A stretch of DNA of 64,000 bases, taken from Oceanihabitans sp. IOP_32. Lineage in GTDB: Bacteria > Bacteroidota > Bacteroidia > Flavobacteriales > Flavobacteriaceae. The position numbers and the translations under genes were made by a program. The stretch covers positions 1,867,001 to 1,931,000 of the forward strand of contig NZ_CP040813.1 in assembly GCF_009498295.1 (NCBI RefSeq), in the 5' to 3' direction. Below are positions 54,783-61,849 of this stretch, piece by piece; position 1 is the stretch's first letter; each line of letters begins with the position of its first letter. The notes beneath the pieces were generated by a model that was given only the letters and a program-made list of their open reading frames with translations, was not told the origin of the DNA and searched no databases.

Positions 54783-55615
54783 TTAATTTCCTATAAATAA
54801 ATTGCCATCCTCATCTTTTTTGGTGGGTGGGTTTGCATCTGTAGCTATAATTACATCATCTATATACATGTAGTTGTTAGGCGGGTTCTCGTTGTTCCAG
54901 TAGGTAAACAGGTAAAAATAATCTATAACTCCATTGGCTTCTGTAATGGTAGGCACATCGGTACGGTCGAATATAATTTTACCATCTCGCCAAATGCGCA
55001 TTCTGCCTTTACCGCCATCATCAACAGGTACATTATCGATAAACAAATACATTTCGTAAGTTTCCCAAGTAGCTCTTGGTATAGGTGCGCCATTATAAAC
55101 ATTCCATTTGTTATGAATTTCTTTAATACAGCGTAAAACAGATTCGGGACCATCGGCTTTATGGATATACAAATCATTATAGCCGCCATTTTTGCCTGTT
55201 CCTGTTTTGTTATGTAAACGCAAAAACTTCATCCACGGGCTTGCTGTAAATTGGAAATTACTTGGCCAGAAAGCTTTTAAACTCACCCAAAATTCTCCGC
55301 CTTTTGGTATATTGGGTTTAATAGGGATAATGCCGCCCCATTTACCAAAGCCGCCTTTATTGCCTTCGCGAATTTCCATTTTAGCTGAGGTTTTGCCAGA
55401 ATAACTTTGCTCGGTGCTTGCCGTGGTGTTGCCTGCGGCATCGAAAGGTTTGGAGTTTGATAATGATGAGCCGTCTTGATAAGACTCGAAATCATCGTAA
55501 AAAAAGGTGTAAAAGATAGTTCTTCTTCTTTTATAATAGTGTTGTCATCTTTGCTTGAGCAATTTAGAAAAGCAATTGATAGTATTATTAATAGTAGGAT
55601 GGTGTTTTTGGTCAT
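54783..55615 (-). pseudogene. Jelly-roll-like lipoprotein 3, frameshifted in a seven-base homopolymer
   Basis: From ATG 55615 the frame codes a lipoprotein signal (MTKNTILLLIILSIAFLNC) and reads to ELSFTPFF, then leaves the expected sequence. In the next frame FYDDFESYQDGSSL continues naturally to the end at 54783 (DDVIIATDANPPTKKDEDGNLFIGN). The switch lies in a run of seven T on the coding strand (forward A7 at 55499-55505); one more T restores a 277-residue protein with the same plan as its neighbours. It may be a true mutation, a phase-variable tract or a base-calling error. The central SLKAFWPSNFQFT strand matches the paralogues. Confidence 0.75.
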
Positions 55616-55629
55616 TCTAACGATTGAGG

Positions 55630-56562
55630 TTAAAAGTCTGATACTCTTGTTTTAGTGGAAATATAAGGTCTTCCACCATCGTCTAGGGTATTTGGTGCCC
55701 CATACCCCTCTAAATCACTGGCAATTATTATGTCGTCTATCCAAAAATCGGTTCGACCGGCTTTGCCATCTGTCCAAGGTACACCGTTCCAATAATCGCC
55801 AATGCCCCAATCTTTTACGGATGATCCGGGTGACATGGTTGGGCCGTTCATTTCGCCTAAGAACGTATCGTTTATCCAAGCTCTAATAAATCCGTCGGAT
55901 TCGCTAGATATTTTAACTGCCATTTGAAGCGAAAACCATTGGTCTCGCGGTAAATTGGCTTCTAGATTGGTTAGGCCATGCCCAAATTCGGTAATGATGC
56001 GCATGGTGCCAGAACCATCACCCAGGCTTCTTCTATAGGCTTGCGGATTAAAATAAACTCGACCTGTGCCGTTTGTAGGTGAGATAACCAACCACTTTAC
56101 GCGATTATTACCATCTTTGTTTTGTCCGCAGGCCTCTGCGGCTGCACGGTCGCCTTCGCCTCCATATTTGTAACCAAAACTAAAGGAACTGGGTATGTAG
56201 TGCATGATTCGAATCCAAATAGTTTTTCCAGGGGGAACACGTAAATTTTCATCTAAAAGTGTTCGGCCAGCAAATCTGTGGCTACCAGAACAATCGGGTA
56301 ATACGCCGCCCGGATTGGTAGAAATTTTTATGCTTTGTTCGCCTGAAAAAGATTTGGAGTTGTCGTGTACACTTTTGGTCCAATTTAAAAAACTGTTGCC
56401 TACAGCACTGTTTTCCATATCGTAACGGAGTAGGGGTACATAATTAACTTGAGTTGGTACTTCTGAGTCGTTATTTGGTGTATCGTCGCTTTGACAACCC
56501 ATATTGAAAATCAATAAAGTTGCAATTAGGGTTAAAAATGAAAGGATTTTAAAAATTTTCAT
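55630..56562 (-). CDS. Jelly-roll-like lipoprotein 4, first gene of the operon
   Basis: A 310-residue lipoprotein (lipobox LIFNMGC, Cys about 23) followed by acidic/Asn-rich spacer residues. RYDMENSAVGNSFLNW opens the domain, TIWIRIMHYIPSSFSFGYKYGG is the central strand, and DFWIDDIIIASDLEG closes it. The SGSHRFAGRTLL and ACGQNKDGNNRVKWLV segments are unique to this member. It is probably the promoter-proximal gene; the next follows after 14 bp. No SusC/D pair or glycosidase is adjacent, so this is not a standard polysaccharide utilisation locus. Confidence 0.75.
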   Translation of the reverse strand: MKIFKILSFLTLIATLLIFNMGCQSDDTPNNDSEVPTQVNYVPLLRYDMENSAVGNSFLNWTKSVHDNSKSFSGEQSIKISTNPGGVLPDCSGSHRFAGRTLLDENLRVPPGKTIWIRIMHYIPSSFSFGYKYGGEGDRAAAEACGQNKDGNNRVKWLVISPTNGTGRVYFNPQAYRRSLGDGSGTMRIITEFGHGLTNLEANLPRDQWFSLQMAVKISSESDGFIRAWINDTFLGEMNGPTMSPGSSVKDWGIGDYWNGVPWTDGKAGRTDFWIDDIIIASDLEGYGAPNTLDDGGRPYISTKTRVSDF

Positions 56563-56865
56563 TATTGGATGAAGTTTGTTTTAACTTAACATAACGATAA
56601 GGATGCGTTAAAATTGTATAGACGGTAACAGTTATTATATGCAATTCCTAATAAGCAAGATAGGTTATTTTATTGGGATGATTCGAATGCTTAATGGGTG
56701 TAAAAAAGATTTTATAGATTAAAGAAGAGACCAATCTAATTTAGATTGTGTTTACAAAAGCGCCAACTTATAGAGTTTTAAAGACAAAACATGTATTGTG
56801 TGTATAGTCCAATTTCAAAAATATAGCTTAACAAAAACACTAAAAAAAATGAAGCGCTCTTTTGA

Positions 56866-57073
56866 TACCTGTTTAGGTTTGAAATACCACAATATTAATT
56901 TGAGTTATTTTTTAATCAGATAAGATAAAAAACCAAAGCATAGCATTGGTTATAGTGTTTTTTATTACAAATATGAGCAAAAAGCACGGCAAAGCACATC
57001 ATGAACACTTATTTATAGAATAGAAAGATGTGAGTAAACACATTATAGACGACATGACATGGCTAATTTGGCA
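56866..57073 (-). repeat. MITE-like element, copy E (intermediate form, 208 bp, inverted, degraded)
   Basis: Read on the minus strand it starts TGCCAAATTAGCCATGTCATG and carries the first hairpin module (CTCACATCTTTCTATTCTAT ...) but not the second. It then joins the core and ends AAACCTAAACAGGTA. The ends have diverged and no target duplication remains (TGA left, TTT right). It lies 31 bp after the stop of the STAS-like gene. The rest of the 542-bp gene-free stretch 56563-57104 shows no gene; the promoter of the jelly-roll operon should lie in 56563-56860, but I could not pick it out. Confidence 0.7.
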
Positions 57074-57104
57074 TTTAATAAAAAAGCATAATTTACCAGG
57101 AATT

Positions 57105-57488
57105 TTAAATAAGAATACTAAAAGAATTGATCCAAAATAAAGCGGCTTCATGTGTAGAAAACACTTTGTATTTGTATTTATGATTGCTCGCAATCGCACC
57201 ATAAAGCGTGCCAATGGCAGCTGTTGAAGGGTTATTTATTATTACAGCACTTATGAGCAAATCGTAGTTATCTACAAACTTATTTTTTTCTTTATTGAAT
57301 GCTTGTATATCTGCAAAAGAAAATTTGGCTGATGCTTCTGTTGCATCTATAATTGTTTTTAATATTTTGGGGTAGCAGTTTTTTTTATTAAAGCTGCTTA
57401 AATAATCTATAATTTCTTTTCGACTAATAGGCCCTTTAAATTCTGTTTCTAGGATACTCAATTCATTGTTAAAAGTGGAAGTTATCAT
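57105..57488 (-). CDS. Small STAS/SpoIIAA-like protein of unknown function
   Basis: A 127-residue soluble protein. The opening strand-helix (LETEFKGPISRKEIIDYLSSF), ILKTIIDATEASAKFSFADIQAFNKEKNKFVDNYDLLISAVIINNPSTAAIGTLYGAIAS and the end KYKVFSTHEAALFWI match the pattern of SpoIIAA-like/STAS small domains, which fold into a four-stranded sheet with helices. No phosphorylatable Ser can be assigned. Function unknown. It stands alone between copy E and the RNase G terminator. Confidence 0.65.
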   Translation of the reverse strand: MITSTFNNELSILETEFKGPISRKEIIDYLSSFNKKNCYPKILKTIIDATEASAKFSFADIQAFNKEKNKFVDNYDLLISAVIINNPSTAAIGTLYGAIASNHKYKYKVFSTHEAALFWINSFSILI

Positions 57489-57645
57489 GCAGAAATTTTT
57501 TTAACAATTTAAGAATAAGAGAGTCTTTTCATTAAATAAATTAGATATTAAGTTCACGTAAATATATAGTTTTATTTATAGAGAAAAAAATCTTGATTTT
57601 CTTTTTTTAGTCATTTTAAACAAGAAATGGTGTAAAACAAAACCA

Positions 57646-57667
57646 CCTTACTAAAAAAATAGTAAGG
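57646..57667 (-). terminator. Terminator of the RNase G gene
   Basis: CCTTACT (57646-57652) and AGTAAGG (57661-57667) form a 7-bp stem with an 8-nt loop. On the minus strand it is followed by a T-rich GGTTTTGTTTTAC, 11 bp after the gene's stop. Confidence 0.8.
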
Positions 57668-57677
57668 CAGTTTCTAA

Positions 57678-59225
57678 TTATTTGATTTTATTACCGTCTT
57701 TATCGAAAAAGTGGTATTCTAAGTATGTGTAAGCATCTCTTGGTAATATTTTAACCCATTTTTTGTGTTCTAAAAACCATTTAAAACGCGGTGATGGAAA
57801 ACCTTTTGTTAAGAAGGCTGCTATAAAAGGATGTGTGTTTAAAGTCACCTTTTTGTAGTCTTTTTTTAATATTTTTTCTAGATCGTGATTTATTTTTTGT
57901 ATCAATCCTATTGGTGCTTCAACCTCAGTATCATTACTAGTCTCGTCTGGATTTTCCTCACGAGTTTTGATATTCATTTCTGGGCGAACACGTTGTCTTG
58001 TAATTTGTATTAAACCAAATTTACTAGGAGGCAATATTTTGTGTTTTGCTCTATCGTCCTTCATTTCATCGCGAAGGTGATTAAAGAGTTTTTGCCGGTT
58101 TTCTGCACTTTTTAAATCGATAAAATCGACTACTATAATGCCGCCCATATCACGTAGTCGTAATTGGCGTGCAATCTCTGTAGCTGCGATTAAATTGACT
58201 TCTAGTGCAGTATCCTGCTGATTATTTGCTTTGTTAGAGCGGTTACCGCTGTTTACATCTATAACATGCAGGGCTTCGGTATGTTCTATTACCAGATACG
58301 CACCTTTTGCCATAGAAACGGTTTTACCAAAGGAGGTTTTTATTTGTCTTTCTATTCCAAATTTTTCAAAAATAGGAACCTTAGACTGATACAATTTTAC
58401 GATCGATTCTTTTTTTGGTGCAATTTCTTGCACATAATCTTTAATTTGATAGTAAAGCTCTTCATCGTCAACATAAATACTTGTAAAGGTGTCGTTGAAG
58501 ATGTCTCTTAAAATAGAAGAGGCCTTGTTCATTTCTCCCAGTACTTTGCTTGGATGATGTGCTTTATGTAGCTTTTTACACATTGCCGTCCAGCGACTAA
58601 GCAAATTTTGTAAATCTTTATCTAGTTCTGCTACTTTTTTACCTTGTGCTACCGTACGTACAATTACACCAAAACCTTGCGGTGTGATGCTTTTAACCAA
58701 GCGTTTTAATCGGTCTTTTTCTTCTTTATCTTCTATTTTTTGTGAGATAGAAATACGATTTGAAAAAGGGACTAAAACGATATACCTACCTGCAATAGAG
58801 AGCTCGGAACTTATCCGTGGCCCTTTAGTCGAGATCGGCTCTTTGGCTATTTGTACTAATAACGATTGATTGGATTTTAAGACATCGGCAATTTTGCCAT
58901 CTTTCTCAATATCTTTTTCAAATGGGAAATTTTTTAAAGAAAAATCGTTTAGTTTACCTGTGCTTACACGTTTTGTGAATTTTAAAAGGGAAGGTAGCTT
59001 TGGGCCTAAGTCATGATAATGCAAAAAGGCATCTTTCTCGTAGCCAACATTTACAAATGCAGCGTTTAAACCTGGAACGGCTTTTCTTATTTTGGCTATA
59101 AACACATCGCCAACCGAAAAGTCGTTACTATCTTCATCCTTTTGTAATTCAATAAGTTTTCCATCTTTTAATAAGGCAAAATCAACATCGTCGGAACTAG
59201 ATCGGATGATCAACTCTTTATCCAT
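57678..59225 (-). CDS. rng: Ribonuclease G (RNase E/G family)
   Basis: A 515-residue endoribonuclease for rRNA maturation and mRNA decay. The N-terminal S1-like domain (about residues 35-125; GDVFIAKIRKAVPGLNAAFVNVGYEKDAFLHYHDLGP) precedes the RNase domain. The metal-binding aspartates lie in HVIDVNSGNRS (about 325) and GGIIVVDFIDL (about 368). There is no long C-terminal scaffold, as expected for RNase G. A hairpin lies in the 5' leader directly before the start and may serve autoregulation, as known for E. coli RNase E. Confidence 0.95.
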   Translation of the reverse strand: MDKELIIRSSSDDVDFALLKDGKLIELQKDEDSNDFSVGDVFIAKIRKAVPGLNAAFVNVGYEKDAFLHYHDLGPKLPSLLKFTKRVSTGKLNDFSLKNFPFEKDIEKDGKIADVLKSNQSLLVQIAKEPISTKGPRISSELSIAGRYIVLVPFSNRISISQKIEDKEEKDRLKRLVKSITPQGFGVIVRTVAQGKKVAELDKDLQNLLSRWTAMCKKLHKAHHPSKVLGEMNKASSILRDIFNDTFTSIYVDDEELYYQIKDYVQEIAPKKESIVKLYQSKVPIFEKFGIERQIKTSFGKTVSMAKGAYLVIEHTEALHVIDVNSGNRSNKANNQQDTALEVNLIAATEIARQLRLRDMGGIIVVDFIDLKSAENRQKLFNHLRDEMKDDRAKHKILPPSKFGLIQITRQRVRPEMNIKTREENPDETSNDTEVEAPIGLIQKINHDLEKILKKDYKKVTLNTHPFIAAFLTKGFPSPRFKWFLEHKKWVKILPRDAYTYLEYHFFDKDGNKIK

Positions 59226-59237
59226 TTCGTTAATTTT

Positions 59238-59272
59238 AATCCATCGCTTTAAAAATAAGCGACAGATGGATT
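59238..59272 (-). promoter_or_regulatory. Leader hairpin in front of RNase G
   Basis: AATCCATC (59238-59245) pairs with GATGGATT (59265-59272), with an inner GCTT/AAGC pairing and a 4-nt bulge. It lies 13-47 bases before the start codon, so it would be in the 5' leader of the mRNA. A role in self-regulation is inference. Confidence 0.45.
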
Positions 59273-59467
59273 ATACATTATTTTTAAATTTGATAATTAA
59301 AATCACTTTTAATCACCAAATTTGATGCCTTAATTAATCTAAATAACTGAAGATTAACTTTTTAATAAGGCATTTCACAGGATTTTAAAAATCTGTGGAG
59401 TTTTGTAAAACATATAAAATGCATGATTACGAAACTCATTTCAAAGAACTTGTTTTTGTTAAAACCG

Positions 59468-59496
59468 AAAAAAGTAGCTAAACTAACTACTTTTTT
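59468..59496. terminator. Terminator downstream of the small basic protein gene
   Basis: AAAAAAGTAG (59468-59477) and CTACTTTTTT (59487-59496) form a perfect 10-bp inverted repeat with a 9-nt loop, 4 bp after the stop of the minus-strand gene at 59501. Confidence 0.85.
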
Positions 59497-59500
59497 GGGT

Positions 59501-59593
59501 TTATTTTTTCTTCTTGTGACGGTTAGCGCGTCTACGTTTTTTACGTTTGTGTGTTGCTACCTTATGTCTTTTGCGTTTTTTACCACTTGGCAT
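59501..59593 (-). CDS. 30-residue highly basic protein (COX24/mS38-like, ribosome-associated candidate)
   Basis: ATG 59593 to TAA 59501 codes 30 residues, of which about 20 are Lys, Arg or His: MPSGKKRKRHKVATHKRKKR then RRANRHKKKK. This matches what I recall of a conserved flavobacterial mini-protein annotated as AURKAIP1/COX24-domain; the same domain is found in mitochondrial mS38 and mycobacterial bS22, both ribosomal. It is followed by a strong terminator and preceded by the HU gene on the same strand, 41 bp away. A plus-strand frame over the same bases is judged spurious. Confidence 0.85.
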   Translation of the reverse strand: MPSGKKRKRHKVATHKRKKRRRANRHKKKK

Positions 59594-59634
59594 AAATTGT
59601 GTGTTTTAAATTAATAATTTGTTTTTATGTGCTA

Positions 59635-59925
59635 TTATTTTACTTCTACATTGGTTTTAACGCCTTCAACAAAAACTTTTGCTGGCTTAAATGCAGGGAT
59701 ATTGTGTGCAGGAATTTTAATAGTTGTGTTTTTTGAAATATTTCTTCCCGTTTTTTCTGCTCTTGTTTTTATAATAAAGCTTCCAAAGCCTCTTAAGTAT
59801 ACGTTATCTCCACTCTGTAATGAGGTTTTAACTTCTTCCATAAATGTTTCAATAGTTGCTTGAACATCTCCTTTTTCAATTCCTAACTTGTCAGAAATCT
59901 TTGCTACTAAATCAGCCTTCGTCAT
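59635..59925 (-). CDS. hup: HU family DNA-binding protein
   Basis: A 96-residue histone-like nucleoid protein. MTKADLVAKISDKLGIEKGDVQATIETFMEEVKTSLQSGDNVYLRGFGSFIIKTRAEKTGRNISKN... shows the HU/IHF helical dimer part, and PAHNIPAFKPAKVF is the end of the beta-arm domain with the intercalating Pro. It could be an HU or an IHF-like subunit; a single gene suggests homodimer. It is transcribed with, or just before, the 30-residue basic protein. Confidence 0.94.
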   Translation of the reverse strand: MTKADLVAKISDKLGIEKGDVQATIETFMEEVKTSLQSGDNVYLRGFGSFIIKTRAEKTGRNISKNTTIKIPAHNIPAFKPAKVFVEGVKTNVEVK

Positions 59926-59971
59926 TTTTAATTTTTTATTTATAGTTATATTATAGATTATAAAAGGGATG

Positions 59972-60003
59972 CAAATATAGGAATTAAATTTTCAATATTT
60001 CAA
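59972..60003 (-). promoter_or_regulatory. Promoter of the HU gene
   Basis: On the minus strand TTG (60003-60001), a 21-bp spacer and TATATTTG (59979-59972) fit the consensus, 46 bp before the start codon. Confidence 0.65.
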
Positions 60004-60037
60004 ACCTAATTCATTAAAATTTAAGAATATAAACCTT

Positions 60038-60058
60038 TACTTTTGTGCGTTATATTTG
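60038..60058 (+). promoter_or_regulatory. mutY -7 elements
   Basis: Two matches to TAnnTTTG lie close together: TACTTTTG (60038-60045) and TATATTTG (60051-60058). The second ends 8 bp before ATG 60067. Either could be used; the presence of both argues against the earlier TTG (60043) as translation start. Confidence 0.55.
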
Positions 60059-60066
60059 TGAAATTA

Positions 60067-61107
60067 ATGAATTTTTCAAAAAGCATAACATCTTGGTATT
60101 CAATAAATAAGCGCAGTCTTCCTTGGCGAGAGACAAAAAACCCTTATTATATCTGGTTGTCTGAAATAATATTACAACAGACACAAGTGAAGCAAGGCTT
60201 GCCATATTACGAGGCGTTTATTACAAAATATCCAACAGTTTTTGATTTGGCTAAAGCCGAAGAAAATGAGGTTTTAAAGTTGTGGCAAGGTCTTGGTTAT
60301 TATTCGCGTGCTAGAAATCTACATTTTACGGCAAAGCATATTGTTAATGGTTTAAACGGTGAATTTCCTTCTACTTATAAAGCGCTTTTGCAATTAAAAG
60401 GGGTTGGCGATTATACCGCTAGTGCAATAGCCTCTTTTTGTTTTAATGAAGTAACTGCTGTGCTTGATGGGAATGTTTATCGCGTACTGGCTCGGTATTT
60501 TGGTGTGTTTACACCTATAAATAGTAGTAAAGGCGCAAAAGAATTTAGAGCCCTAGCTCAAGAATTAATCGATAAAAACAAGCCTGCGATTTACAACCAA
60601 GCTATAATGGAGTTTGGTGCTGTGCAATGCAAACCCAAGAATCCGGAGTGTTTTAGTTGTCCCCTAAACACCTCTTGTATTGCTTTTAATACAAATGTAG
60701 TGCACGAATTACCTGTTAAAATAAAACAGGCTAAAGCAAAAATAAAACACTTTAACTTTTTGGTATTTGTTTCTCACGATAAAAAAACCGTGGTAGAGAA
60801 ACGTAAAGGCAAAGGGATTTGGCAGAATTTATATCAATTTCCGCTTTTGGAAACCCAAGAAGAACAGAGTTATACCGCATTTAAAAAACTTGTAGAATCT
60901 CAAGATTATATGAAAAATCTGCCTTTTGAATTGTTGCTCTATAATAAGGAGGTTATTGTTCATAAATTATCGCATCAGCATTTATATACTAAATTTTGGA
61001 TTGTTAATGTGGCAAGGCTTAACTCTGAAGGGATTTCTATTTCGAAGATTCAAGATTTTCCTGTTCCTATGGTTATTGAGAATTTTATAGAAAGCTTTAA
61101 TTTTTAA
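60067..61107 (+). CDS. mutY: A/G-specific adenine glycosylase
   Basis: A 346-residue base-excision repair enzyme that removes adenine mispaired with 8-oxoguanine. The HhH-GPD domain has WYSINKRSLPWRETKNPYYIWLSEIILQQTQV, LKGVGDYTASAIASFCFNE (helix-hairpin-helix with Lys/Asp region) and VLDGNVYRVLAR (catalytic Asp). The [4Fe-4S] loop is CKPKNPECFSCPLNTSC with four Cys (about residues 195-211). The C-terminal NUDIX-like part (about 225-346) checks for 8-oxoG. ATG 60067 is preferred to an upstream TTG inside the promoter. It leads the mutY-ssb-gldE-gldD cluster known from flavobacteria. Confidence 0.95.
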   Translation: MNFSKSITSWYSINKRSLPWRETKNPYYIWLSEIILQQTQVKQGLPYYEAFITKYPTVFDLAKAEENEVLKLWQGLGYYSRARNLHFTAKHIVNGLNGEFPSTYKALLQLKGVGDYTASAIASFCFNEVTAVLDGNVYRVLARYFGVFTPINSSKGAKEFRALAQELIDKNKPAIYNQAIMEFGAVQCKPKNPECFSCPLNTSCIAFNTNVVHELPVKIKQAKAKIKHFNFLVFVSHDKKTVVEKRKGKGIWQNLYQFPLLETQEEQSYTAFKKLVESQDYMKNLPFELLLYNKEVIVHKLSHQHLYTKFWIVNVARLNSEGISISKIQDFPVPMVIENFIESFNF

Positions 61108-61194
61108 TACAATTATTTTGGGTGTCATATTTTTTTGTTAATTTTAAGTTTATCAAAAGCAAAAGAGTAGTTTTGCAAGTTATTAGTTAAATAA

Positions 61195-61354
61195 TACCAA
61201 ATTAGCCATGTCATGTCACCTATAATTCGTTTCTTTTTCGCTCATATTTCGGTATAAAATAAAACCATAGTTACGGCTATGCTTTTATTTTGTATCTCAT
61301 CTGAACAAAATACAATTCAAATTAATAATACGACAATTCAAAACTAAATTGGTA
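61195..61354 (+). repeat. MITE-like element, copy D (short form, 160 bp)
   Basis: TACCAAATTAG ... CTAAATTGGTA is flanked by a perfect TAA duplication (61192-61194 and 61355-61357). It lacks both hairpin modules. It separates mutY from ssb and ends 14 bp before the ssb start codon, so it forms most of the ssb upstream region. Confidence 0.85.
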
Positions 61355-61368
61355 TAATACATAAAATT

Positions 61369-61818
61369 ATGTCTGGAACATTAAATAAAGTGATGCTTAT
61401 TGGGCATTTGGGTGATGAGGTTAAAATGCATTATTTTGAGGGTGGAGGTTGTATAGGGCGTTTTCCCATAGCTACTAACGAAACTTATATAAGTAAACAA
61501 ACCAACGAACGTATTACAAATACCGAGTGGCATAATATAGTGGTACGAAATAAGGGTGCCGAAATTTGTGAAAAATATCTGAGTAAAGGCGATAAAGTTT
61601 ATATTGAAGGCCGCTTGAAAACTAGAAAATGGACAGACGACAAAGGACTTGATCGATATTCGACCGAAGTGCATTGCACAGATTTTACGTTTTTATCAAC
61701 AAAAAAAGAAAGTGATTCTAATGCAGCCAACAAATCAGCTGCACAAAATCCAGTTTCTGATAGAACATCTGAAATCAAGAATCCTGCTGAAAACGAACTA
61801 GACGATTTACCGTTTTAA
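61369..61818 (+). CDS. ssb: Single-stranded DNA-binding protein
   Basis: A 149-residue SSB. The OB fold (about 1-110) contains NKVMLIGHLGDEVKMHYFEGG, WHNIVVRNKGAEICEKYLSKGDKVYIEGRLKTRKW and RYSTEVHCTDFTFL. The low-complexity linker (about 112-143) is followed by the acidic protein-interaction tail DDLPF. It binds single-stranded DNA in replication, repair and recombination. It lies between mutY and gldE; a MITE now sits directly upstream of its start, so its expression might no longer follow mutY. Confidence 0.96.
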   Translation: MSGTLNKVMLIGHLGDEVKMHYFEGGGCIGRFPIATNETYISKQTNERITNTEWHNIVVRNKGAEICEKYLSKGDKVYIEGRLKTRKWTDDKGLDRYSTEVHCTDFTFLSTKKESDSNAANKSAAQNPVSDRTSEIKNPAENELDDLPF

Positions 61819-61849
61819 ATAATTATTTGTTTAATTAATACGATTTTAA

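Noticed and set aside
54783-55379. Separate 198-residue gene starting MEIREGNKGG
   Set aside because: It lacks a signal and begins inside a domain; the missing part is in the overlapping frame from 55615, joined by a single T.
53099-56562. Classical polysaccharide utilisation locus
   Set aside because: There is no SusC/SusD pair, glycosidase or regulator next to the jelly-roll lipoproteins.
59423-59614. 63-codon plus-strand frame with hydrophobic composition
   Set aside because: It is the antisense of the 30-residue basic protein gene and its terminator; Lys/Arg codons read backwards give Phe and Leu, producing a false membrane protein.
8963-61354. The repeated intergenic elements as CRISPR, attachment sites or REP/BIME sequences
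   Set aside because: They are 160-262 bp, scattered, with terminal inverted repeats and 3-bp flanking duplications, which fits a MITE-like element better. No integrase or tRNA target is present.
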